DNA of 64,000 bases from Cryptomeria japonica (Eukaryota > Streptophyta > Pinopsida > Cupressales > Cupressaceae). Within the stretch, counting starts at the first letter, position 1; each line of letters starts with the position of its first letter. Below are positions 46,664 to 58,037 of the stretch, in pieces. The notes beneath the pieces are model-generated. The model searched no databases and was not told the DNA's origin. It saw nothing but the letters and a program-made list of their open reading frames with translations. The position numbers were made by a program, and so were the translations under genes. Where the stretch lies: contig NC_081415.1 in the NCBI RefSeq assembly GCF_030272615.1, positions 625,579,740 to 625,643,739 on the forward strand. The letters are read 5' to 3'.

Positions 46664-47122
46664 CACATCGGGGTTTAAAGTCCGATGTGTAATTTCTAGG
46701 GAATATGAACAACACATCGGGGTTTAAACTCTAATGTGCTAATTTGGAAAAACAACATGTACATTGGGGTTTAAACTTTGATGTGCATGTTCGAAAAAAA
46801 TCAAAGGCACATCAGAGTTAAACTCCGATGTGCTTTTAACTGGGAAGGACAACTGGGTGACATGTCAGGTTTTAAAACCTGACATGCCACCTTATACCTC
46901 TCCGCATATCAGATTTTAAAGTCTGATATGCAAAGGTTAAAAGGCCGCATATCGGACTTTAAAATCCGATATGCGGAGAAAGCAAATCTTCAGCTGCACA
47001 CTAGATTTTAAAGTTCGGTATGCAGCTTAAGATAGGGGGCTTTGGAGGACAATTGGGTTTTGAAGTTTGATTGTTCTCCAAAACAAAGGAGGCAATCGGA
47101 CTTCAAAATCCGATTGACCTCC
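46664..47122. repeat. Palindrome array, block A (10 units)
   Basis: Ten inverted repeats of about 26-42 bases, starting at about 46664, 46713, 46755, 46807, 46861, 46904, 46945, 46992, 47041 and 47088. Most have a core like GGxTTTAAAxCC; the last two have TTTTGA or TTCAAA. The unit at 46861-46886 is a perfect 26-base palindrome and that at 46945-46976 is a 32-base palindrome with one mismatched pair. Outer arms differ between units but pair within each unit. Start-to-start spacing is 41-54 bases. They lie upstream of the ORF on its strand, so the RNA would form a row of hairpins. Confidence 0.93.
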
Positions 47123-47433
47123 GAAGGGGAAAACTGAAAACAAACAAGAAAAACAAACAAAAAAGAAAAAAGAAAGCAAAAACACGCAAACAATAAAAAC
47201 TCGAAAACAAGAATCCTACCTCTTCCGCTGTGGTGCTTGCAAAATCTGGATATCGAGCGATTCGATCGAGCAACGAAGAATAAAAGATGAATCATGATGG
47301 GAGAAAATGGAAGAGGGAGCGCACGAAGAGGAAAATGAAACACAAAGAAAAATAAAGCACGAAAAATTAACTTTAAAAGGCAATTAACTAACCCTAAAAA
47401 TAATTAATGCACCATTAATTACAACCCACAGTT

Positions 47434-47778
47434 GCATGTCAGGTTTTAAAGTCTGATATGCAAGCCAAGGTCACTTGCACATCGGACTTTAAAGTCTGAC
47501 ATGCAACTGAGAACAAACTACATGCATTTCAGACTTTAAAGTCCAAACTGTATACAAAGACAACCTGTAGTTCGGGTTTTAAAACCCGATCTGCAGTCCA
47601 AAACAAAATGCATCTCAGGTTTTAAAACCTGAACTGCAGTTAAAACCCACATGCAGTTCGGATTTTAAAGTCTGAACTATAGATAACAACAAAACACAAA
47701 TACACTTCAGACTTTAAAGTCCGCAGTGTGCTTATTAACAAAGAACCCTGCAGTTCAGACTTTAAAGTCCGAACTACA
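47434..47778. repeat. Palindrome array, block B (8 units)
   Basis: Eight more units starting at about 47434, 47475, 47524, 47565, 47609, 47652, 47703 and 47749, with spacing of 41-51 bases. Cores are mostly GACTTTAAAGTC or GGTTTTAAAACC. Outer arms change from GCAT/ATGC types at the low end to CTGCAG or TGCAGTT types at the high end. Block B is separated from block A by about 310 bases (47123-47433) without palindromes. Confidence 0.93.
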
Positions 47779-47897
47779 AGGTAAACTGCAATCCTGAAAA
47801 AATAAGGAAAACAATAAAAATGAAAGACAAAAAGCGAAATGAACTAACCGGCTGAGTCGATTAAGCTCTCCTGGAGACCATAAGGTATGAAACGGAC

Positions 47898-48558
47898 TGT
47901 TAGTGTAGGTTTTTTTATTTTCCTTATGTTAGGGGGTATTTATTTTTCCTACACATATATTATTAAGCTTGCTTAGGTTATTAGGTGTGGTTAATATGAG
48001 GACACGTGGTGGAATACATTAGCTACATGTGTAACTCTCCACCTCACATGGGTAGTTGAGTTACACACCCTCTTTTGGCTTGTTGTGCCACCTCTCATAA
48101 CCACTATTTTGTCATTTCCTAAGTGGGTTATGGGGTAGTTGGGTTTCTCACCCTCTTTTGGCCTTATGTGCCACCTCTTATAACTCCTTTTTTGTTTTCA
48201 TGTAAGGAGGTTATGCCACATGTTTTGGCATTTACCAAGTAGGTAAAAACCTCCCACCTTTTATGGGGTAGTAGGTAAAACCTCCCACTTTTTATGGAGG
48301 TGGGAGTTAATGCACCTCTTGGTTGTATATGCTATTATTTTTCTATACAATAAGCAATATACTCTCACCTTCACAAGTGAAGTGATAGCTCGGTGAGAGT
48401 CTTCTCTAAATTCTCTTCTTTATCTCTATTTTTCTCTCATATCAGATTTATCTTCATTCAGCTATTTTGATCTTCGATCATCCGTTGCTTGGAGTTGCAT
48501 GTGATCTATGACCGACATCAGATCTTGGCTCAATTCTTGCTTCTCACAGAATTTAACA
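47898..48558 (+). repeat. COPIA-4 5' LTR
   Basis: 661 bases, TGTTAGTGTAGG...GAATTTAACA. Confidence 0.98.
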
Positions 48559-48570
48559 TGGTATCAGAGC
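48559..48570 (+). other. COPIA-4 primer-binding site
   Basis: TGGTATCAGAGC directly after the LTR: a perfect match to the initiator-methionine tRNA complement used by most plant copia elements. The 770 bases from here to the ATG at 49340 are an untranslated leader. Confidence 0.96.
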
Positions 48571-49339
48571 TGTGTTGTCTGGTATAGCTCATTGCTTTTC
48601 TGATTTATTTGAGAGATTTGAGATTGTTAGATAGCTAATATTTTTCTTAAAAACCAAGTATGCTCTTCTCCTGCATTTTCGTGTGATCTGGAGAATCAGA
48701 ACAGTTTAAAGGAAAATAAGCTTCTAGTTAAATCTGGTTTTATATATGTGTTCTTTGAGATCTGGGTGATTGCAGCATTTTTGGTAATATTGGAGGCTTC
48801 TTTAGAATTTCCAGAGTGTCTAGAAGGCTTGTGAAAATCATAAGTGACTTTTATTTCACCAAATTCAGAGTTTGGAGAACACAGTAAAAAAAATCAGAGT
48901 ACTTGACGGAAAGCTGGAAATGAGCACTCTTCATAATTGCAGGTCTTATTGAAATATTCTACCCTTCTTTGTTAGATATTGCAGGTTGAATCAGCTGCAT
49001 GTTTTTTTTTTTTCCTTCTATAGATCATATCTTTCTTCTCACAACTCTATTTTACAAAAACGAATAGTTGTTGGAAAGGTATTAAGATACATTGAGCAGC
49101 TATAAGGCTAATTTTTTCAGATTTTGTGTTAAATTTATTTAAACTTTCTATTTTGGCCATTAAAGCCTTAGAAAGCATTGTAATCTGATAAAAGCCTTGT
49201 AAATGCACTAATTATGAAGTGCCAACCTTGTAATATTTGGGGGGGGGGTGATTTCAAGGACTAGTGAAAAGGGGGGGTGTCTCTTGTGTCTTCTTTCTTG
49301 CACTCTTCTTGACTCTTTGCAATCTTCTTTTCTGCTATC

Positions 49340-52300
49340 ATGGATGCATCTACAGTTCCACTTTTAACACCATATAATTACTTTGAATGGAAATCTAAGA
49401 TGATAATATATCTGAAAAGACATGGATATCATTGTGTTACTATGGGACTTGAAACTGAACCTCAAGATGCTGCAGAAAAGATTAAATGGTTTAATAAATG
49501 TGATGAAGCTTTTGGTACATTGTGCATGTCAGTCTCTCCTGACCTTCTTTTTCACATTGAATCTGCTACTACACCAAATGCAGTATGGACTACTTTGGGA
49601 AACCTCTTTGGTAAGCAGGATGAACTAAGAGGTCATCAATTGGAGAATGAACTCATAGGGTTGAATCCAGCCAATTTTGATACTATACAAGACTTCTTCA
49701 CTAAACTTAAGTCTATAAGATTGCAGTTGGAACAGTGTGGAACTAAGAAAGATGATAAGCAACTGATCTTGAGTATTCTTTCTAATCTTGGTCCTAACTA
49801 TTCAGTGTTTGTTTCTATATTCTATGCTACCAAATGTGCCCTAGGTACCACATTCAAAATGCCTTCTTTAGATGATTTTGCTGCAGAACTCACTAGGGAG
49901 CAGGACAAATTGGTTCAAATGGGTACAATAAAGCCCTCTAAGTCACATGCCTTAGTTGTAAATCAAGGCACAAAAGAACAGAAAGGGTCTAGTAAGCAAG
50001 ATAAGAAACAAAAGAACCAAGGAGAGAAGAAGAAAGATCAGAAATCTGCTACTTCAAAAGCAGACAATGAGACCTCTTCATCAAAAGGTGAACAACCTAA
50101 GAAGGAGAAGGTCAAGTGTTCTTATTGTAAGAGGCCTGGTCATGATGAACATAAGTGTTTAAAGAAACAAATTGATCACCTTTCAAATCTTCTTGAAAAG
50201 AATAATATCAAGGTTCCTGATTCAGTCAAACAGAGTTCATCAGAAGGATCTTCTAAGGACATAGATAAGAGTAAGGGGAAAGGAAAGGGTAAGGCCCTAG
50301 TTGCTATTGCTTCACAACCAAATTCTTGGATAATTGACTCAGGTGCTTCACACCACATGGCTTCTTCAGAAGATGATTTCACATCTTTAGAGCCATGTTC
50401 TATGCCTTCCATCCTAATGGGTGATGACACTCCCGTTGAAGTGCATGGGAGAGGGTCTGTTGATGTGGGTGAAGGAACATTTCAAGATGTCCTTTGTGTT
50501 CCATCTTTATCAACTAATCTCCTATCTGTTTATCAGATCACTCACACTAGTTCTGGCAAGCGAGTTGAGTTCACACCAGATGCAGTGGTAATCAGTGAAA
50601 TGCATAATGGGTCTACTGTTACTGTGGGAAAAGAAGATCATCATTCTAGATTATATCAGTTTTCTCACTTTGTTCCTGATTCTCCTTCGACAGTTTTACT
50701 CACTCATGCAGATGAGGTGAGTTGTTTGTGGCATCAACGGTTTGGCCACTTGAACTACCGACAACTCAGTCAACAAGAAATGGTTTCAGGGTTGCCTTCT
50801 ATTCGATTTTCTGATGGAGTTTGCCAGGGGTGCATTCTTGGTAAGCATCCAGAGGAGAAGTATGGTAAAGGTAAAGCTTGGAGAGCTACACAACTATTGG
50901 AGTTGGTACATAGTGACTTGGCAGGACCATTTCCACAACCATCTTTTAGCAAGGCTAGATATGTCTTGACATTTATTGATGACTTTTCCAGATATACATG
51001 GGTTTACTTTCTCAAACAAAAGTCTGAAGTCTTTGAAAATTTTCTAGATTTCAAAGCTTTTGCAGAGAAACAATCTGGGAAGTTCATCAAGATTCTGCGT
51101 ACAGATAATGGGGGTGAATATGTTAATAATCAGTTTGAACAGTTTTGTGCTTCAGAAGGTATCAACATGTAGCACACAGTTCCATACACTCCTCAACAAA
51201 ATGGTGTAGCAGAATGAAAGAATAGGTCCTTGAAGGAGATGGCTAATTGTATGATTCACTCCAAGTCTTTGGCACCTCAGTATTGGGCAGAGGCCATCAA
51301 CTGTGCGTGTTACATCCAGAATCAAGTTCCTCATAAAACTGTGAAGGGGGTAACTCCCTTTCAAGCTTGGACTGGTCGAAAACCCACAGTTAAACACTTT
51401 AGAGTGTTTGGTTCTCTTGCATGGGCCCACATTCCAGCTGAAAAACGCAAGGCTATGGATCCGCAGAGTAAGCCTTGCATATTTGTTGGATATCCAGATG
51501 ATGTCAAAGGGTATAGGCTTCTCCATCCCACTACTCATGAGTTGTTCATTGAGAGGAGTGTTTGTTTTGAGGAGAGTTCTTCTAGTTCTTCTCATACCAC
51601 TTCTCCATCCACTATCACATTGGAGAAATTGCATTATGATGACAGTTCTTCAGAGGATCTTAATCCTCCTAATCTTGATGAGGAGTCTTCTTCCTCTACT
51701 TCAGATGGTGACAGTGATGATGAGGATTCACATTCCTCTCATAGTCATCATTCAGAGGTTGATGATTCTCCCCCAGACTCTCTAGCCTCAGTGCCTCTTT
51801 GGGCTCGACAAACATTTGAGTCAGCAGGAGATTGGCTTGGTGATCCATTAGATACTAGAAGAACAAGGTCACAATTTCAGCAAGCTCCACATCTCTTCAT
51901 TGCTTCAGCTTCTGATCCACAGTCCTTTCGAGAAGCTTCAGGTGTTCCTGAGTGGGATGCTGCAATGCAAGAAGAGTTCAATTCCTTGGAAAGGAATCAC
52001 ACATGGGATTTAGTTCCTCTTCCTAAGGGAAGGAAACTTGTTCGATGCAAGTGGATCTATCGAACAAAATTTGCAGCGGATGGGTCGGTTGATAAGTATA
52101 AGGCTCGCTTGGTAGCAAAAGGTTTTTCCCAAGTTCCAGGGGTTGATTACTCTGAGACTTTTGCTCCAGTTGCTAAGATGAATTCCATCCAACTTGTTCT
52201 TGCTATAGCTGCAGCCCATCGTTGGGAAGTTCATCAGATGGATGTGAAGAGTGCATTTCTTCATGGTGACCTTCAGGAGGAAATCTACATGGAGCAACCA

Positions 52301-53455
52301 CAGGGGTTTGTTCAGGATCCTTCACTTGTGTGTCGACTTCGAAAGTCTCTCTATGGCCTCAAACAGGCTCCTCAAGCTTGGTATGCCAAGATGGACTCAT
52401 TTCTTCTGACAGTTGGTTTCACTCGGTGCCATTCTGATCCGAACGTATACATTCTGCAACAGGATGAAACTCTAACATTTTTGGTTCTCTATGTTGATGA
52501 CTTGTTACTCACAGGGAGTCACTCATCCACCATCAAAGCAGTGAAAATTGCTCTACATGATAGATTTTTGATGTCAGACTTGGGTCTTCTACATTACTTC
52601 TTGGGAATTGAGATCACTCAATCATCTTCAGGAATCTTCCTTGGACAACCCAAGTATGCACTTGATATGCTCTCCAGATTTCACATGGCTGATTGTAAGC
52701 CTGCACCTACTCCATTTTTGTCAGGGGTCAAACTTGAGGCTAAGTGCTCTTCACCCTTGGTTGATGGCACTTTATATCGACAGCTTGTTGGAAGCCTCAT
52801 TTATTTGACTCATACGAGACCCGACATTTCTTATGCTGTGGGCATGGTCTCTAGATTCATGCAGGAGCCACATGAGTTGCATTGGAAAGCAGCTAAGCGA
52901 ATCCCCCACTACATTCAAGGTACTCACAATTATGGAATTCAGTATGTAGCAGGTGTGGATATTGACTTGGTAGGATATACGGATTCAGATTGGGCAGGTG
53001 ATTCTCAGGATCGCAAGTCTACTTCTGGGTATTGCTTCTCACTTGGTTCTGGTCCAGTTTGTTGGTCGAGCAAGAAGCAGTCTGCAATTGCTCTTTCATC
53101 GACAGAGGCCGAGTATTGAGGGGCAGTCAATGCCACCACTGAGGCTATTTGGCTTCAAAATATTCTTACTGAGCTTGGTATTCCAGTCAGAAAGCCTACC
53201 ATCATCTTTTGTGATAATCAGAGTGCTATATAGATCTCAAAAAATCCAGTTCATCATCAGAGGATGAAACACATTGAGATACATATGCACTATATTCGGG
53301 AGCTCATTCAGGAAGGCATCATTGATCTTAAGTATTGTTCTACATCGGAGCAAATTGCGAACATCTTCACCAAACCTTTCACTGAAAGCAAGTTCCTTCA
53401 TTTGCGATCTTTGCTTGGGATGCAAAAGGTGTCTACTTCAGGAGGGGCTTCTTAG
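49340..53455 (+). pseudogene. COPIA-4 Gag-Pol polyprotein, four in-frame stops
   Basis: A single frame of 1,371 residues starting MDASTVPLLTPYNYFEWKSK. UBN2-type Gag spans residues 1-190, then a Lys-rich linker and zinc knuckle CSYCKRPGHDEHKC (about 260-273). Protease follows with IIDSGASHHM (about 333-340), then the GAG-pre-integrase (LWHQRFGHLNY). Integrase blocks are HSDLAGPF, FIDDFSRYTWVYF, RTDNGGEY and PQQNGVAE. Reverse transcriptase shows QMDVKSAFLHG and the catalytic box LYVDDLLLTGS near 52491, and RNase H shows GYTDSDWAGDSQDRKSTSG and SSTEAEY. Stops are TAG 51170, TGA 51215, TGA 53117 and TAG 53231; each is one C-to-T change away from a CAG or CGA codon. Without them it would encode the complete enzyme set for retrotransposition. 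Confidence 0.95.
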
Positions 53456-53616
53456 TCCTTCATTCTTTCTCCTTCATTCTTTCTCTCTCTATTTAGGGGG
53501 GTCTATTCCTCTTATGGGGGGTCTTCTTCTTTTGGGGGGGGGATATTTATGTACATGGGTACCTAACATGGCCTCATTTGTTGGGACCCATCTTTTCACC
53601 CACCTAAGCTATGCTT

Positions 53617-53625
53617 AAGGGGGGG
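53617..53625 (+). other. COPIA-4 polypurine tract
   Basis: AAGGGGGGG immediately before the 3' LTR; the primer for plus-strand DNA synthesis. Confidence 0.9.
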
Positions 53626-54286
53626 TGTTAGTGTAGGTTTTTTTATTTTCCTTATGTTAGGGGGTATTTATTTTTCCTACACATATATTATTAAGCTTGC
53701 TTAGGTTATTAGGTGTGGTTAATATGAGGACACGTGGCGGAATACATTAGCTACATGTGTAACTCTCCACCTCACATGGGTAGTTGAGTTACACACCCTC
53801 TTTTGGCTTGTTGTGCCACCTCTCATAACCACTATTTTGTCATTTCCTAAGTGGGTTATGGGGTAGTTGGGTTTCTCACCCTCTTTTGGCCTTATGTGCC
53901 ACCTCTTATAACTCCTTTTTTGTTTTCATGTAAGGAGGTTATGCCACATGTTTTGGCATTTACCAAGTAGGTAAAAACCTCCCACCTTTTATGGGGTAGT
54001 AGGTAAAACCTCCCACTTTTTATGGAGGTGGGAGTTAATGCACCTCTTGGTTGTATATGCTATTATTTTTCTATATAATAAGCAATATACTCTCACCTTC
54101 ACAAGTGAAGTGATAGCTCGGTGAGAGTCTTCTCTAAATTCTCTTCTTTATCTCTATTTTTCTCTCATATCAGATTTATCTTCATTCAGCTATTTTGATC
54201 TTCGATCATCCGTTGCTTGGAGTTGCATGTGATCTATGACTAACATCAGATCCTGGCTCAATTCTTGCTTCTCACAGAATTTAACA
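53626..54286 (+). repeat. COPIA-4 3' LTR
   Basis: 661 bases, the same length as the 5' LTR, with five transitions relative to it: one near the 'cacgtgg(t/c)gg' stretch, one in 'tata(c/t)aataag', and three near the 3' end. Confidence 0.98.
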
Positions 54287-54349
54287 CAGACCAGTTTCGT
54301 AGGGTTGCCTCATGATTTTGGCCATACTGAAATCAAGGACAACACAACC

Positions 54350-54876
54350 TTCAGATAATTTCTGCGTGATTCACACAAGGATCTGCTTATTTTCGCTCTA
54401 CAATGATCTTCAATATTCACACACACTCATCATATCCGATCTTCAATATATTGGCTCATTACAATATCTAATCAATAAACCATTTCCAAGACATGTCGTG
54501 CTGATCTAGGATAGATATCATGTACCGGTCCATAACCTAGACCTATCTGCCAGTAAAGGCAAATATGTGAACTCGATTAGTCTAATAAGAAAAACACCAA
54601 ATCCAAACATCCAATCCATGTCTTCGACATAACCAAATGATCTCCAGATAATAGCAAGTCATCATCACTGCCGATGAACCATATAACTTGTCAATGAAGC
54701 ATATACCAGTGACTATGCATAAGCCAATATCCATTTCGGGACCACACTGTGCCAGTTCAACAATAAACCAATATAACCATAGTGCCACATCAACAATGTA
54801 GACTTCCAAGAAGATAAGTGTTGACATCAATGACAAAACAATGCAACACATGACAAAGTCATCCATAATACCAACA
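54350..54876 (-). repeat. COPIA-3 3' LTR, part 2
   Basis: Aligns with about 59891-60502 except for a deletion of about 100 bases near 54446-54452. The missing part contains the 5' copy's TATA box. It ends ACCAACA and is followed by the polypurine tract complement (ATCTCCCACTTTGGC, 54877-54891). Confidence 0.92.
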
Positions 54877-55199
54877 ATCTCCCACTTTGGCATTGATGGC
54901 AACACTAGATGGAAAAACATCTAAGTGCCAAAAACAGAATGCCAGAAACCAACAATCTCCCAAAATAGATCAATACAAAGTTCTGTGCCAAAACAGAAAC
55001 CAAAACCAAAAATACATCTCTCCCAAAGTACAATGTTTTTCCATAGATATCTCTCCCCCTTTGACATCAAATGCCAAAGCAGTTAAGAATAAAAAATCAG
55101 AGCATAACATATAGCTGACTACTCCCCCTAAGAAACAACTCTCCTTCATCAAGACTAAAAAAATATTTTTCAGTTAGTTCCTATCGGTTTGATGCCAAA

Positions 55200-57066
55200 C
55201 TTCATCATTTAAGTCTCTGCCAATGGGGAAATTACTCCAAGTTGCTCTATGAGATATTCAAATGTTTCCTTAGGCAAAGACTTTGTAAAAATATCTGCAA
55301 TTTTCTCTTTAGTATTCACATAAATCAATCTCAGTTCATTTGCTTCAACATTCTCTTTCAGAAAATCATACTTAATAGAAACATGCTTTGTCTTATAGTG
55401 AAATCCTGGATTCTTTGATATATCAATTGCAGTTGAATTATCACAATGAATAATTATCGGTTATTTTCATTTTACCTTTATATCCTTCAACATTTTCTTG
55501 ATCCATAATACCTGAGTGCAATTAGTTGCTGCTGGAACATATTCTGCTTCTGCTGTAGATAATGATGTACAAGTCTGTTTCTTGCTTATCCATGAAATTA
55601 ACCTTCTACCAAGAAAGAATGCACTGCTAGTGGTACTCTTTCTGTCATATACATCTCCTACCCAATTAGCATTTGTATATACACATAACTCAAAATTTTC
55701 ATCCTTAGGATACCATAAACCAAGATTTGTTGTGCCTTGTAGGTACCAGAAAATCCTTTTTACTACCGATTCATGATTTTCTTTAGGATTGATTTGAAAT
55801 CTAGAAACAATACACACTGCATTCATTATATCAGTTTTGGTTTGTGTTAAATACAGTAATCCTGCAATCAAATATTTGTACCTTGTTGGATTAATAGGAG
55901 CTGAATTATTTTTCAATGTCAATTTATCAGTTGTAGTCATAGGAGTACTTACTGGTTTGGAGTTTTCCATACCAAATTTCTTCAAAAGTTCCTTCAAGTA
56001 TTTTGTTTGACATGTGAATATACCTTTATCTGTTTGTGAAATCTGCAAACCTAGAAATTTTTTTATCTCTCCAATCATAGACATTTCAAATTCTTTTTGC
56101 ATCTTGTTAGCAAAGTCTTTACATAACTCTTCTTCACCTCCAAAAATGATATCATCCACAAATACTTCAATAACCAAAATATCATCATTGGTTATTTTGT
56201 AATACAAATTACTGTCAACATTACATTTTGTGTATCCAAGCTTTAAAAGATATTTATCCAGTCTAGCATACCAAGCTCTGGGAGCTTGCTTCAATCCATA
56301 TAAAGCTTTCCTTAACCTGCAAACCATATCCTTATCATATGTCTATGAAAATCCATCAGGCAGTTCAATGTAAACTTCCTCTTCAATATCACCATTAAAA
56401 AATGAACATTTTACATCCATATGATAAAATTTATAGTTCTTGTGAGCTGCAAATGCAAGAAATAGTCTAACTACTTCAATTTTGGCTACCAGTTCAAAGG
56501 TTTCATTATAATCAATTATTTCTTTCTGTGAATAACCTTTACAAACTAATCTTGCTTTGTTTCTGATTACTTCACCATCTTCATTAAGTTTATTTCTATA
56601 TACCCATTTAGCTCCATTTACATTTTTGTCTTTAGGTCGGGGAACTAATGTCCAAGTATTATTCTTTTCAATCTATTCTAATTCTTCTTTCATTTCTTTT
56701 ATCCAATGTTTATCTTGACATGCTTCAACAATTGATGCTGGTTCAACTTGAGAAATTAAACATACTTCTTCATTTGCCAATCTTCCTCTAGTCATAACAC
56801 CTTGATTTTTATTTCAAATTATCTAATTTTCTAAATGATTCAATCTTACATACCTGGGTTTATTCTGATTTCCACTTACAGACTGTTGTTCTTCACTCAC
56901 AATTGAGTTTTCTAATGATGTCGGTGTGACTGGTTCTTCATTCTATACCGGTGCAATCTGTGTTGGTTCATTTATAATTATTTTTACTGCCGGTTCTATA
57001 GATCTTGAATCTCCTCTAAAATGTTCGTCTATCTTCACATTAGTACTCTCAATGTTTTTCTGCAAT
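55200..57066 (-). pseudogene. COPIA-3 reverse transcriptase and RNase H
   Basis: 56327-55467 is an open 286-codon stretch: VCRLRKALYGLKQAPRAWYA, the catalytic box EVFVDDIIFGG (about 56150), KYLKELLKKFGMENSKPVS, then RNase H with VYTNANWVGDVYDRKSTTSS and STAEAEY. The Asp of the usual 'YTDA.WAG' block is Asn here, a change in a catalytic residue. Upstream, from about 57066 to 56328, the first reverse-transcriptase blocks are read across stops. The RNase H tail continues to about 55240. Confidence 0.87.
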
Positions 57067-57068
57067 CT

Positions 57069-58034
57069 TTAATTATAACATCTATATGCCTTGCTTGTAG
57101 ATGAATAACCAAGAAATATTTCTTCATCACTTCTAGGATCAAATTTTCCAATATACTCATCTCTCATATTATAACATTTGCTTTCAAATATTCTGAAGTA
57201 TTTAAGAGGAGTATGACCAAACCATAGTTCATAAGGGGTCTTACCAGTTTCACTTTTGATGTGAACTTTGTTGAAAGTGTAGACCACAGTATTCACTGCT
57301 TCTCTCCAGTACACATGAGGTAGATTTTCTTCCATCATCATGGTTCTTGTTGCATCCAATATAGTTATGTTCTTCCTTTCCACAACTCCATTTTGCTGGG
57401 GTGTCTGGGGTGCTGATAGTTGTCTTTTGATTCCATTCTCCTCATAGAATGAATTGAATTCCCTAGATGTAAATTCTCCTCCTTGATCAGATCTCAAACA
57501 TTTTATTTTCTTGTTAGTTTCATTTTCTACCATTGCCTTGTGTATCTTGAATCTTCCAAAATCTTCTAATTTCTCCCTGAGAAAGGTAACCCAACACATT
57601 CTATATTAATCATCAATTAGTAGCATAAATTATCTATCTCCATGAAGACTTCTTGTTCTTGCTGGACCACATAAATCAGTATGAATTAAATCAAGAATAT
57701 TATTGGATTTCTCATAAATGCTCTTAAATGTTGTTCTAATTTGCTTTTCCTTTTGACATTCCTTACTTATCGGATTATGAGGTTTCACAATCTTAGGTAA
57801 ATCCCTTATTGCCTTAGTTGAGCTTATCTTTACAATGCAATCAAAATTCACATGACAAAGTCTTTTATGCCATAACCAACTTTCATCAATGTGTGCAATC
57901 AAACATATCTTATAGATGGTATTCAAGTGAAAGATATTACATTTAGTCTGATTACCGGTTGCAATCTCCAATCTAGTTCTATTTATGATTTTGCATTTTC
58001 CATTCTTGAATAGTAACTGAAATCCTTTTTCCAC
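57069..58034 (-). pseudogene. COPIA-3 GAG-pre-integrase and integrase
   Basis: 58034-57630 has ESWLWHKRLCHVNFD and LIHTDLCGPARTRS, the zinc-binding linker and the first catalytic Asp block. 57599-57069 has CLRSDQGGEFTSREFNSF, PQQNGVVERKN with the catalytic Glu, WREAVNTVVYTFNK and LWFGHTPLKYFRIF. The two parts share a frame and are separated by a single stop near 57605. Integrase is nearly complete here. Confidence 0.9.
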
Positions 58035-58037
58035 TAA

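Larger units (their letters stand above)
47898..54286 (+). mobile_element. COPIA-4: young Ty1/copia element, nearly intact
   Basis: 6389 bases between CGGAC (47893-47897) and CAGAC (54287-54291), a 5-base duplication with one later change. Both LTRs are 661 bases and differ at only 5 positions (99.2% identity by eye), all of them transitions. Primer site, leader, one gag-pol frame of 1,371 residues, polypurine tract and 3' LTR are all in place. The frame is broken only by four in-frame stops and has no frameshift. It lies inside the unclassified insertion and is the innermost and youngest element of the nest. Confidence 0.97.
41977..54344 (-). mobile_element. Unclassified insertion with TG...CA ends and no visible LTR pair
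   Basis: Flanked by the exact duplication CAACC (41972-41976 and 54345-54349), in the middle of the COPIA-3 LTR. The uninterrupted copy at 59890 reads straight through this point. The ends are TGTTGGGTGAAT on the left and AAGGACAACA on the right. Removing COPIA-4 leaves about 5,970 bases. These hold one large decayed minus-strand ORF (42894-46513), a leader with 18 palindromes (46664-47778) and a 900-base 3' region. I searched both ends for a second copy of either terminus and for a primer site and found none. Five-base duplications with TG/CA ends point to an integrase, so it may be an LTR element whose LTRs are lost or too diverged, or something else. Confidence 0.72.

Noticed and set aside
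47008-47343. 111-residue hydrophobic minus-strand frame between the palindrome blocks
   Set aside because: Low-complexity Phe/Leu-rich translation of a purine-rich strand that overlaps the palindromes; no start context or conserved motif.
46664-47778. A CRISPR-like array (short palindromic units at regular spacing)
   Set aside because: The units are not identical repeats with unique spacers; the arms themselves vary, and the setting is a plant retroelement nest with no cas genes.
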